Shown here: one piece after another, positions 8,462-16,329 of the stretch
Layout: every line of letters begins with the position of its first letter
Numbering within the stretch: position 1 is the first letter of the stretch
Notes under the pieces: generated by a model
What the model was told of the DNA's origin: nothing
The model's input: only the letters and a program-made list of their open reading frames with translations
Database searches by the model: none
IMG/VR virus record: IMGVR_UViG_3300017746_004916
Location: 1 to 31,400 of that record
DNA: 31,400 nucleotides
From: a virus
Direction: 5' to 3' (one strand)
Translations under genes and position numbers: made by a program

Positions 8462-9418
8462 GTGGAAAAAAGAAACACGGCGTTTTTCGTCAATGGCGGA
8501 GCTGGTAGAGTACTTAGCTCCGTCCCTGCTTTTGAAAGATATGAAGAAGAAAATCCTACAGATGATTTTATTATTGTCTGTGAAGGTGGTATGGAAATGT
8601 TTGCAGGACATCCTACTCTACATGCTAGATGCTTTGACAACTGGCATAAAGGTTTATTTAAAGACAAAATTAAAGATCGTAACTGTGTAAGTCTTGAGCC
8701 TTATAGAGTATGGGAATATTATAATCAAAAAGCAAATTTAAGTCAAGCTTTCGATATTGAAATGTCTGGTAAAGGCGTTAGAGATATGAAACCTCCTAGA
8801 GTGCATTTGGCTTCAGGTGAAGTTGCTGAAGGCCGCGCTATGGTTAAAGAAGTAAAAGAGCACACAGCTAAACAAAGAGTTGTTGTATTTCAGCCTTATG
8901 GAAGAAGTACTCAGCCAATTGGTGATAATTTAGTTGACTCTGGTGGAAGAAGCTTTCATCCAGATGATGTAGTTAAAATTGTTAAAAAATTGCAAGCAAA
9001 ATATGGCGTTATTGTTATGTCAGAATTTCCTGCAGACTTTCAAGCAATGGGTTGTCCTGATAAAGTAGCTCAACCTGAAAATGCTCCACTAAGAATGTGG
9101 TCATCAATTATTCAAGCAGCTGATGTATTTTTAGGATGTGATAGTGTAGGACAACATATGGCATATGCATTAGAAACACCAGCGGTTGTTTGTGTAGGCG
9201 CAACTTATCCAGAAAATGTTAGTTATCAAGACAACAATAAATTTCAAGTATTAGATGTTGCTCCTGATAGACGCATGTATGATCCAATTAGAATCTCAAT
9301 GGAAGATGAAATAGGAAGGCAAAACGACGGAATCATGAAATTAGATGATAAAGCAATAAGTGAAATTATTAAAGAGATTGATAAAAAGATTGCTACAGCT
9401 AATGGGAGAACTTCATAA
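8462..9418 (+). CDS. GT9-like glycosyltransferase (heptosyltransferase type)
   Basis: 318 aa, GTG start chosen because GAGGTG lies 5 nt upstream. The C-terminal half has the GT-B/GT9 pattern of ADP-heptose:LPS heptosyltransferases: VVVFQPYGRS near residue 140 for the donor-binding loop, then ADVFLGCDSVGQHMAYAL around 220-236 and TPAVVCVGATYPENV. Family knowledge says such enzymes move heptose from ADP-heptose to LPS core or, in some relatives, to protein. Here four ADP-heptose biosynthesis genes lie 3-8 kb away, which supports heptose as donor (inference). It overlaps the carbamoyltransferase gene by 1 nt (TAATG), so the two are translationally coupled. The acceptor is unknown: host LPS, virion protein or DNA are all possible. 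Confidence 0.7.
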   Translation: MEKRNTAFFVNGGAGRVLSSVPAFERYEEENPTDDFIIVCEGGMEMFAGHPTLHARCFDNWHKGLFKDKIKDRNCVSLEPYRVWEYYNQKANLSQAFDIEMSGKGVRDMKPPRVHLASGEVAEGRAMVKEVKEHTAKQRVVVFQPYGRSTQPIGDNLVDSGGRSFHPDDVVKIVKKLQAKYGVIVMSEFPADFQAMGCPDKVAQPENAPLRMWSSIIQAADVFLGCDSVGQHMAYALETPAVVCVGATYPENVSYQDNNKFQVLDVAPDRRMYDPIRISMEDEIGRQNDGIMKLDDKAISEIIKEIDKKIATANGRTS

Positions 9419-11229
9419 TGAGTGATTTGTGGATTGCAGGAATTTCAAGAGGACATAACGGAGCAGTTTGTTTACTTAAGAATGGAGAAATCGTTTTCTC
9501 TATTGAAGAAGAAAGATTAAGTCGCCGTAAATATGATGGTGCACCTTTAGCTGCTTTTTTGAAAATCAGAGAATATACTGAAAAACTAGATTATCTAGTG
9601 TTAGTGCATACTCAAGGTTTAGAAGTTGGAGGAAAATTAGAATTCTCTGGTGATGATGTTTATTCTGGAATAGCAAGAAAATTAGGAATGATTGAAGATC
9701 GTCAATGCACTGCAGATGAGCATCCTCAAGTTGTAGAGATTAGTGATCAACATCATAAGATGCATGCAGCAGCTGCGTTTTATAGATCACCATTTACAAG
9801 CGCGAGTGTAGTTGTTGCTGATGGTGCTGGTTCTAGTTTACCATATCAAGACGGAGTTACTGGAAGACCTACAGCTATTTGGGAATATGAAAGTATTTTC
9901 GAAGCAGCTTATCCTGCTATCTTTAAAACTAGATATAAACACGTAGGCACAGCAGATACTATTATGCCGCATTATTCTAAAGAAGTTGATGCTGAATTTT
10001 TAGGTGAACCGGGAAATCTAATTGAAGTTATGACTGACGATAGATGTGGAATTACTAAAGTCTATGAAGCTATTACTACATTTTTACAGTGGCAGCCAAT
10101 TGAAGCTGGAAAAACAATGGGGCTATTTCCTTATGGAGTAGAAAGTAATCTACCACCATTCTTTGATGAGCATGCACCAGCTCCTGGGTCATTTAATAGA
10201 AATCTGTTTATGCCAAATACTCCAAATGGAGCATTCTTAAATGTAAATTATTATGAGCAATTTGCTACAACACCAGAAGATTTTGAATCTGTTGGTGGAG
10301 ATATTACTAAATTATCAATTGCAAGAGACATTGCATATAAATGTCAAAAAGAAACACAGGCAGAATTAATTAAACTTATTCGTAAAGCTGTAGATAAAAC
10401 AGGAAACACTAATGTCATTGTGACAGGCGGATTTGGTTTAAACTGTGTTGCTAACTATGAGTACTTAGATGTCTTAAAGGATGAAGGTATTACTCTTTAT
10501 GTAGAACCTATTTCTAATGATGCAGGTACAGCAATTGGAGGCGCATTATATCATCACTATATGATGACTAATGATGATGAAGTTAGAGATTATGGTGCAA
10601 CATTATATCTTGGTCCAGAACAAGACTGGAATGAAGATGATGTAGAAGCTGTAATGGATGAGAATATGGAACTAACTGATGCAACATATGAAGATATTGT
10701 TGATTTGTTAGTCGATAAAAATATCGTTACTATCTTTCAAGGACGTTCAGAAAACGGCCCGAGAGCATTAGGTAATAGATCAATCTTATTTGATCCAACC
10801 TTTGAAGATGGTAAGGACTACGTGAATAGTGTGAAGAATCGAGAATATTTCCGGCCGTTTGCTGGAACAATTCTGGAAGAAGACGTACATAATTGGTTCG
10901 ATCTTCGTGGTATGGACAAATCACCTCACATGATGTATGCCGTAAATTGCCAACCCGGAGTTGAAGAAAAGATTCCAAGTATTATTCACGTAGACGGTTC
11001 ATGTAGAATTCAAACTGTAAGTAAAGAAGAAAATCTTCATTATCATAATTTGATTTCTGCATTTAAGAATAGAAAAGATGTTCCTATTCTATTTAATACT
11101 AGTTTTAATTTAGGTGGAGATCCATTAGTTGAAACTATTGCAGATGCTGTTGACACATTGAAACGATGTGATATTCAATATCTGTATCTTCCTGAAATCG
11201 AAAAACTATTAAAGGTACCAAACTCATGA
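9418..11229 (+). CDS. Carbamoyltransferase, NodU/CmcH/TobZ family, two-domain
   Basis: 603 aa, normal length for the family. The N-terminal Kae1-like domain begins WIAGISRGHNGAVCL with EEERLSRRK, has the metal/substrate histidines in DQHHKMHAAAAFY near residue 115, and VTGGFGLN and PISNDAGTAIGGALY near 335-380. The C-terminal YrdC-like domain has GRSENGPRALGNRS from residue 442, the family's hallmark. These enzymes make carbamoyl-adenylate from carbamoyl phosphate and ATP and transfer the carbamoyl group to a sugar hydroxyl. The gene is coupled to the upstream glycosyltransferase (1-nt overlap) and the downstream 2OG oxygenase (ATGA overlap). A sugar-decorating operon is therefore likely; the substrate is not known. 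Confidence 0.9.
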   Translation: MSDLWIAGISRGHNGAVCLLKNGEIVFSIEEERLSRRKYDGAPLAAFLKIREYTEKLDYLVLVHTQGLEVGGKLEFSGDDVYSGIARKLGMIEDRQCTADEHPQVVEISDQHHKMHAAAAFYRSPFTSASVVVADGAGSSLPYQDGVTGRPTAIWEYESIFEAAYPAIFKTRYKHVGTADTIMPHYSKEVDAEFLGEPGNLIEVMTDDRCGITKVYEAITTFLQWQPIEAGKTMGLFPYGVESNLPPFFDEHAPAPGSFNRNLFMPNTPNGAFLNVNYYEQFATTPEDFESVGGDITKLSIARDIAYKCQKETQAELIKLIRKAVDKTGNTNVIVTGGFGLNCVANYEYLDVLKDEGITLYVEPISNDAGTAIGGALYHHYMMTNDDEVRDYGATLYLGPEQDWNEDDVEAVMDENMELTDATYEDIVDLLVDKNIVTIFQGRSENGPRALGNRSILFDPTFEDGKDYVNSVKNREYFRPFAGTILEEDVHNWFDLRGMDKSPHMMYAVNCQPGVEEKIPSIIHVDGSCRIQTVSKEENLHYHNLISAFKNRKDVPILFNTSFNLGGDPLVETIADAVDTLKRCDIQYLYLPEIEKLLKVPNS

Positions 11230-11822
11230 TATGGCTAACAAACCCACAACCAGTAAATACATACTGGGAAAAAGCAAGAAATAAACTTTCTGAAGAAAGT
11301 CAACAAATTCTAACTGATTATGTTGAAGCTAATAAAGATCAATTAATGGCTGGTGAAACTAAATCAGAAGATGACGATGGAGCTAAAGATCTACTAACAC
11401 GCAATAGTAAAATTATGTGGATTGAAAATAATGAAGCCACTGGACAACTTTATTGGGAAATCGGTCAAATGATTATCGCACTAAATAATGATAAGTGGAA
11501 TTTTAATATTGATATGCTTGAAAGTCTGCAATATGCAGAATACGAAGAAGGCGGTCATTACGCTCAGCATTCTGATGATAGTATGGTATGTGATGCAGGA
11601 GAAAACGTTAGAAAACTTTCTTTCAGTATTCTTATAAGTGAACATGATGATTTTGAGGGTGGTGCTTTAGATCTAAGTATGTTTGCACCTGAATGGGATG
11701 GAAATATTGAGCAAGGTGAAATGATTTCATTTCCATCAATGATGCCACATATAGTTCAACCTGTAACTAAAGGTAAAAGAAAAGTGTTGGTTGGCTGGGC
11801 AAGAGGACCTCGTTGGGTCTAA
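11226..11822 (+). CDS. 2OG-Fe(II) oxygenase (prolyl-4-hydroxylase/PKHD-like)
   Basis: 198 aa. The jelly-roll signature is complete: iron ligands His115-x-Asp117 (YAQHSDDS) and His175 (MMPHIVQPV), with Arg185 (KGKRKVLVGW) to bind 2-oxoglutarate. DFEGGALDL and ISFPS motifs match the PKHD-type hydroxylases common in marine T4-like phages. It would hydroxylate an unknown substrate (protein side chain, sugar or nucleobase) using O2 and 2-oxoglutarate. Its start overlaps the carbamoyltransferase stop (ATGA), so the two are co-expressed. It meets the GmhB-like gene head-on with a 4-nt overlap and no terminator between them. Confidence 0.85.
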   Translation: MIWLTNPQPVNTYWEKARNKLSEESQQILTDYVEANKDQLMAGETKSEDDDGAKDLLTRNSKIMWIENNEATGQLYWEIGQMIIALNNDKWNFNIDMLESLQYAEYEEGGHYAQHSDDSMVCDAGENVRKLSFSILISEHDDFEGGALDLSMFAPEWDGNIEQGEMISFPSMMPHIVQPVTKGKRKVLVGWARGPRWV

Positions 11823-12469
11823 AATAAAGTATCAGCGAAATCTAAAAATGTGTCGTATACTAATGTTCTGTTCTTTAATGCTTTGTTTGCAAAGCTGTCT
11901 AATTTCGAAAGATCTGATACTTCAGAACGTACCAGAACAGGCAACAGTCCGGCTTTCATGGCCATTTTAGCGTCCATTACTTGGTCGCCAATATAATAAC
12001 CATTTTTATACGGCACATTAAATTCGTCACGTAATCTTCTAAACATTCCTACTTTAGGTTTACCAAACATATCTGATTTGTGATTTGATTCATTATATAA
12101 AATACCGTCAATGCTAGGGCAATTATATTGTCCTAGTAATTCAATAACATAATTGTTTATATCATCTACCTGTGCATGCGTAACTAATCCAGCACTAATC
12201 CCAGGTTGGTCATGAATCATAGCAATTTTAAATCCTCTATGTCTAAGCTTTGCTACAGCAATGAAAGATTCTTTTATTGGTCTTGCTGATTCACGTGAAA
12301 GAATAGGATTACCATCAGTTTCAAACATAACACCATCTCGATCAAATGCTACTAGAGGTCTAGGATATTTTGCGTTTAGTTGTTCTCTATTAAGTTGGAA
12401 ATCTTCATTTACTTTTTCACCATTAGGATTCGATGTTGTTGGTTGATCACCCCACATATTATAAGTCAT
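11819..12469 (-). CDS. gmhB: HAD phosphatase, GmhB-like (D,D-heptose 1,7-bisphosphate phosphatase)
   Basis: 216 aa. HAD motif I is FDRDG (Asp43, Asp45), motif II is in IHDQPGISAG (cf. TNQSGIxRG of GmhB), then Lys137-Pro138, and motif IV is GDQVMD (Asp162, Asp166). In the ADP-heptose pathway this enzyme removes the 7-phosphate from heptose-1,7-bisphosphate. It differs from textbook GmhB: an N-terminal polar extension of about 36 residues, and only one Cys where the zinc loop usually has three or four. Histidinol-phosphatase or another HAD sugar phosphatase is the alternative. It is the last gene of a left-going operon, overlapping hldD by 11 nt, and that context favours the heptose role. Confidence 0.65.
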   Translation of the reverse strand: MTYNMWGDQPTTSNPNGEKVNEDFQLNREQLNAKYPRPLVAFDRDGVMFETDGNPILSRESARPIKESFIAVAKLRHRGFKIAMIHDQPGISAGLVTHAQVDDINNYVIELLGQYNCPSIDGILYNESNHKSDMFGKPKVGMFRRLRDEFNVPYKNGYYIGDQVMDAKMAMKAGLLPVLVRSEVSDLSKLDSFANKALKNRTLVYDTFLDFADTLF

Positions 12470-13274
12470 TGTTAATATAATCCTCTACTTTAGTAAACTC
12501 ATAATGGCCACAAGTACTTAATAGCTTGTCTGTATTTGCACATGTATACTTTTGATATTGGCTTTTTAGATTATCAGGCATCTTAATGTATTTTACTTCT
12601 TTCTCATATTTATCTGCAATAGCTAATCCAATTGTTTCAAAACTAACAGCACGGCCTGTTCCAATATTATAGATTCCTGATATTTTTCGATTCATCATTC
12701 TTTCATGTATTTCACAAATATCATTTACACAAATAAAGTCTCTATAATATAGATGTGAGTCTTCGAATAAAGAAATAGTTTTTTGTTTTTTAAATTTAGT
12801 TACAGGAGATGCTTGGTTTCCTTTATGATCTTCATAATCTCCATAAACATTAAAATATCTAAAACCTTGAATTTGTTGTTTATGGATAATAGTATTAACG
12901 TGCCTGTCTAAATAATATTTAGACCAAGCATAGCCGTTCATAGGAGATTTTTTAGCACCTTCTTTGAAATCTTCTGGAGTTTCTCCAATACCATACACAC
13001 TGGCAGAAGAAGCATACTGGATTGGAATATTATGCTCAGCACAACGCTCAAACAGTTTAACCGAAAACTTATAATTTTTTTCGTATAATAAATCTGCATT
13101 AGTTTCAGTAGTAGATGATATTGCACCTAGATGTATACAATAATCTATTCCATCCCAATCTAATCCCCAATCAAAAGGCGTATCTCTTTTAACGATATCA
13201 TGACCAAGAGATTCAAAATGTTTTATCATATTTTTACCGATAAATCCTTTAGATCCGGTTATTAGTAACTTCAT
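12459..13274 (-). CDS. hldD: ADP-L-glycero-D-manno-heptose 6-epimerase (HldD/RfaD-like)
   Basis: 271 aa (about 310 in E. coli). An extended SDR: Rossmann GSKGFIG at residues 7-13, HLGAISSTTE at 48-57, Tyr115-x3-Lys119, then GFRYFNVYG, DFICVNDICE and SGIYNIGTGRA. The SSTTE, GFRYFNVYGD.E.HKG and NIGTGRA.SF strings match HldD specifically as I remember it, rather than GalE or RmlB. It converts ADP-D-glycero- to ADP-L-glycero-manno-heptose using NADP. The gene overlaps the kinase gene by 26 nt and gmhB by 11 nt, so the three form one translational unit. Confidence 0.85.
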   Translation of the reverse strand: MKLLITGSKGFIGKNMIKHFESLGHDIVKRDTPFDWGLDWDGIDYCIHLGAISSTTETNADLLYEKNYKFSVKLFERCAEHNIPIQYASSASVYGIGETPEDFKEGAKKSPMNGYAWSKYYLDRHVNTIIHKQQIQGFRYFNVYGDYEDHKGNQASPVTKFKKQKTISLFEDSHLYYRDFICVNDICEIHERMMNRKISGIYNIGTGRAVSFETIGLAIADKYEKEVKYIKMPDNLKSQYQKYTCANTDKLLSTCGHYEFTKVEDYINNDL

Positions 13275-14127
13275 TAATTGCCTCCGCTAGTTTGTTAGGG
13301 TTTATTGAGTATGTTCCAATATGTTTAACTGCTTCACCTGACATTATATTTGCTATAATAACAGATTTAAATATTTCAATATTCATATCGCAACATATTG
13401 CTAATGTTGCTGTAAAAGTATCACCTGCACCTGTAACATCAAAAACTTCAGTTTCAACAGCTGGATAATGTTCAATAACATCTCCAACGTATAATACTCC
13501 TTCAGATCCTAATGTAACCATAAAGTGTTCAATATCTAAGTCGTCTCTAACTCTTCTAGCGTGTACTAAAAGTTGTTTTGCTGTAAGGTTTTCTTCGCCA
13601 ATATATTCTTCAAATTCTTTTCTATTTGGCTTTAGAATATAAGCACCTTTATATTCAACCAAAGGTTTCTTAGGATCTACAATACATCTCTTACTTTTTT
13701 CAATAATGTTTTTAGCATACTTGATTGTTCCTTTATTATAATCAGATAATACAACAATGTCCATATCATTAAATATTTTAAAATTATCTTCTATCTCTTG
13801 ACTTTCAATAAATTCTTCAACATCAACTCGAGATAACATAAAATTATCACTCAACACACGAACTTTGTGTGGCATTATTTTTGTTTTTACTATATTTCCA
13901 TGTGCATTTATTTTCTTTAATATATAATAATGTATATCATCACAGTAACCATGTAATGAAACTTTATTAGTTGCTGCTCTGATATTCATATAAGTATTAC
14001 CAGCGCCTCCTAAAGATATCTTTTTCTTTTTTAAATTGACAATTGGAATCGGCGCTTCAGGTGATAATCTTGTCGATGTACCATACCAATATTCGTCGAT
14101 TATGATGTCGCCTATAACATGAATCAT
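13249..14127 (-). CDS. hldE1: HldE kinase domain as stand-alone gene (heptose-7-phosphate 1-kinase)
   Basis: 292 aa, equal to the N-terminal PfkB/ribokinase half of bifunctional HldE (RfaE1). Motifs: VIGDIIIDEYWYG and LSPEAPIPIV at the start, LGGAGNTYMNI, VLSDYNKGTI, LKPNRKEFEEYIG, and the catalytic DVTGAGDTF with GAGD at 233-236. It phosphorylates D-glycero-D-manno-heptose-7-phosphate at C1. The nucleotidyltransferase half is a separate gene 2.5 kb away, upstream on the same strand. A Shine-Dalgarno GGAG precedes the ATG. The divergent gap to the heme oxygenase start is only 22 nt, so there is almost no room for a normal promoter. Confidence 0.88.
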   Translation of the reverse strand: MIHVIGDIIIDEYWYGTSTRLSPEAPIPIVNLKKKKISLGGAGNTYMNIRAATNKVSLHGYCDDIHYYILKKINAHGNIVKTKIMPHKVRVLSDNFMLSRVDVEEFIESQEIEDNFKIFNDMDIVVLSDYNKGTIKYAKNIIEKSKRCIVDPKKPLVEYKGAYILKPNRKEFEEYIGEENLTAKQLLVHARRVRDDLDIEHFMVTLGSEGVLYVGDVIEHYPAVETEVFDVTGAGDTFTATLAICCDMNIEIFKSVIIANIMSGEAVKHIGTYSINPNKLAEAINEVTNNRI

Positions 14128-14144
14128 TAACTACTCCATGAGGT

Positions 14145-14152
14145 TATTTATG
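14145..14152 (-). promoter_or_regulatory. Possible late-promoter-like box (CATAAATA) for the heptose genes
   Basis: Read on the minus strand this is CATAAATA, one mismatch to TATAAATA, 17 nt upstream of the HldE-kinase start and overlapping the heme oxygenase start codon. The leader would be very short. It is listed because it is the only candidate promoter in the 22-nt divergent gap. Confidence 0.25.
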
Positions 14153-14770
14153 GCATTACGTGAATTACTAAAAGACATCCACACTGAAGCAGAGGAAGAA
14201 GAGTTTGCCAAACTCCTAATGTCAGGTGAGATGAATCCCGCATTATACGGGTTATATTTGAATCAACAATTTCATATATATTCGGCTTTAGAAAATAGAG
14301 CATATAAGTTTCCTTTTTATCAGAAAAAATTGAGAAAAATGGGAAGAATGATGGCTCTTGAAATTGATAGGAATGGGTATTACTATCCTAAAGTACTTTT
14401 GCCAACTACTAAAAAATATATTAAGTATTGTGAAACGTTGGATAAAGACCAAGTGATTGCACATTTGTATGTTAGACACTTTGGTGATATGTATGGTGGA
14501 CAAATGATTAAAAAGAAAATTCCAGCTTGTAATGGAGAAAACGTTGCTATGCACAGCGATGGGATTTATTATGAATTTGAAGATGCTGGTAAACATATAC
14601 AATATGTAAGAACTTTGCTTGAAGATAATATGTATGAAGAATGTAAAGTAGTTTTCCAATATGCAATCGATCTATTTAAGGAACTAATGGCCTATGATAT
14701 TCCCTCAACTTATCTCGACTTCTGCCCACCTGTCAGCGATATTAGAAGAATCGACAGAGACAGTAACTAG
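14150..14770 (+). CDS. ho1: Heme oxygenase (biliverdin-forming)
   Basis: 206 aa from the ATG at 14150, preferred to the ATG at 14138 because GAGG lies 6 nt before it. The proximal heme ligand is His11 in DIHTEAEEEEF (cf. HTxAE of heme oxygenases). The distal helix motif is YVRHFGDMYGGQM at residues 107-119 (cf. RYLGDLSGGQ). It would cleave heme to biliverdin IXa, CO and iron with reduced ferredoxin. The downstream bilin reductase gene overlaps its 3' end by 77 nt, a pairing known from cyanophages and uncultured marine phages. It points right while all its flanking heptose and carbamoyl genes point left, as an inserted cassette would. Confidence 0.88.
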   Translation: MALRELLKDIHTEAEEEEFAKLLMSGEMNPALYGLYLNQQFHIYSALENRAYKFPFYQKKLRKMGRMMALEIDRNGYYYPKVLLPTTKKYIKYCETLDKDQVIAHLYVRHFGDMYGGQMIKKKIPACNGENVAMHSDGIYYEFEDAGKHIQYVRTLLEDNMYEECKVVFQYAIDLFKELMAYDIPSTYLDFCPPVSDIRRIDRDSN

Positions 14771-15395
14771 ACATAAATTTCCATGGCCTGCATTATCTTA
14801 CGGGCCGTGTGAAAAATTTAGAAGAGCTGATTTAGATATAATAGACGCCAGAGAAAAGAAAAATCTCTGGATGCTACATTTAGTTGTTTACCCTCATTTC
14901 TATGATGGTGCTCCTATTTACGGATTTGATATAATAGCTGGTCCTAAGAAAGTCACTGGAGCTTTTCATGACTTTTCTCCTATGGACCATAATAGTAGTA
15001 TTATAACACAGTTTGGAAAGAATGTAAAGGACTTTATTCCAAAAAAACAAAGAGAATTACCAGAATGGGCAAAAAATATATTTAGTCCTTACATGATTGC
15101 TGCAGGTAATGTAAAAATAGGACAAGAACTAGATGACTTATTAGATTTAGCAGTTTCTAATTTAGAAATGCATATAAACTCTATTGGGATATCTAGAGAT
15201 AAAGCATGGGTAGACGAAAATTATTACGCTAAAAATCAGTCATGGTATGTTTATAATCAAAGACAAAATCCTCATACAGCTCGTGTGATGGAATCATTAG
15301 GTATTGAAAAAGATCAAGTAAGGAAATATATCGATGAAGCATTATGGCCGCTTGAAGAAGCTTGGCAAGATAGCAAGCCTGTTCTTTCTGATTAA
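14694..15395 (+). CDS. pcyX: Ferredoxin-dependent bilin reductase (PcyX/PebS-like)
   Basis: 233 aa, the size of phage PebS/PcyX. FDBR landmarks: FPWPALSYGP at 29-38, PIYGFDIIAG at 74-83, GAFHDFSPMD with His92-Asp93 at the proton-donor position, LPEWAKNIFS and the C-terminal NQRQNPHTARVMES. It reduces biliverdin to a phycobilin; whether the product is phycoerythrobilin or phycocyanobilin cannot be read with certainty. The PcyX family was described from uncultured marine phages thought to infect heterotrophic alphaproteobacteria. The LPEW and Q-RQN-TRRVLE-like patterns lean to the PcyA/PcyX side. The ATG at 14694 has AAGGA 11 nt upstream, inside ho1. The pcyX symbol is tentative; pebS is the alternative. 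Confidence 0.82.
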   Translation: MIFPQLISTSAHLSAILEESTETVTRHKFPWPALSYGPCEKFRRADLDIIDAREKKNLWMLHLVVYPHFYDGAPIYGFDIIAGPKKVTGAFHDFSPMDHNSSIITQFGKNVKDFIPKKQRELPEWAKNIFSPYMIAAGNVKIGQELDDLLDLAVSNLEMHINSIGISRDKAWVDENYYAKNQSWYVYNQRQNPHTARVMESLGIEKDQVRKYIDEALWPLEEAWQDSKPVLSD

Positions 15396-15399
15396 AGGA

Positions 15400-16329
15400 T
15401 TAATTTGGCTTATTGTTTTTTATTTTGGAGTGGAGATAATAAAGTACAGCTCCGGATGAAGAACCACCATCTCCGGGATTAAGCGGCACATATAAATCCC
15501 GCCAAGGAAATTCTTTAGTTATTCTATTTCTAACACCTTGGTTAAACGCGCATCCTCCTGTTAAAATAAAATTAGTAAAATTGCCTGACCAATGTTTAAA
15601 GATTTTTATAATTAGATCTTCGAAAACAATTTGCGTTGCATATGCAATGTCTTCAGGCGAATATTTTTTAAACTTATCTCCTATACCTCTATGAAAATTT
15701 TCAGTAAACATTGGTGCCCATGGATGAGCAATAATCATTCTTTCCACATCTCTTAAACAATTTTTAGTTGATAACTTAAGTGGTCCTGTTTTTGTTTTTA
15801 TTGAATTTGCCAGTTCTTCAAATTTCTTTTCTTCTTTATTAGGAATAAATCCAGCTGCTTTTGTCATAGCGCTATAAAATAAACCTAAACTATCTGGGTA
15901 ATTCACTTTGCCTATCATCTTCATTTTTAATCCATAAGCAGCCCAAACCGTTGTACAATTAAATTCACCAATAGAATCAATTGATACAATAATTGCTTTA
16001 TCAAATCCACTGTTATAATATGCAGCAGCATGACTTGCATGGTGTGGGACATAATCCCATTTATAATTAAGATCTAGTTCTTTTAATATTTTTGAAACAT
16101 TATTACGACTTATAAAGTTAGATTGACCAGCCATCATTTGTCTTAATCCTTTTAAATAAGGATTCTCATACCATATAATTTTATCAGGTTTAGCTACAGC
16201 TTTACACAAATTTATCATATCTTCATCATGATATTTTTTATCTGAATTAATTGAATATAATTTGTTTGCATCATCATACACTGAGATTGACGCATCATGG
16301 CCGTGACCAGACATTCCCCAATAAATCAT
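15400..16329 (-). CDS. Carbamoyltransferase-like, N-terminal (Kae1-like) domain only
   Basis: 309 aa against about 600 for the family. It has the N-domain marks: MSGHGHDASISV, PHHASHAAAYYNSGF (His96, His97, His100), ILTGGCAFNQGVRN and VPLNPGDGGSSSGAVLYY. The reading frame stops just after that last block. The YrdC-like C-domain, which in TobZ forms carbamoyl-adenylate, is absent and there is no remnant: the next gene (pcyX) converges 4 nt away. Either it borrows carbamoyl-adenylate from the full-length enzyme at 9418-11229, or it has another activity. It overlaps the cupin gene by 4 nt (ATGA) and has a good Shine-Dalgarno (AAAGGTGA). Confidence 0.8.
   Translation of the reverse strand: MIYWGMSGHGHDASISVYDDANKLYSINSDKKYHDEDMINLCKAVAKPDKIIWYENPYLKGLRQMMAGQSNFISRNNVSKILKELDLNYKWDYVPHHASHAAAYYNSGFDKAIIVSIDSIGEFNCTTVWAAYGLKMKMIGKVNYPDSLGLFYSAMTKAAGFIPNKEEKKFEELANSIKTKTGPLKLSTKNCLRDVERMIIAHPWAPMFTENFHRGIGDKFKKYSPEDIAYATQIVFEDLIIKIFKHWSGNFTNFILTGGCAFNQGVRNRITKEFPWRDLYVPLNPGDGGSSSGAVLYYLHSKIKNNKPN

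Noticed and set aside
8454-8690. Plus-strand ORF overlapping the glycosyltransferase start
   Set aside because: The GT9-like frame starting at the GTG (8462) has the conserved motifs and uses the same ribosome site; this frame has none.
14138-14149. Upstream ATG (14138) as heme oxygenase start
   Set aside because: The ATG at 14150 has GAGG at ideal distance and gives a normal-looking N-terminus; the upstream ATG would overlap that ribosome site.
15396-15399. Remnant of a missing carbamoyltransferase C-domain beside pcyX
   Set aside because: Only 4 nt lie between the two convergent stops, so no decayed domain can be hidden there.
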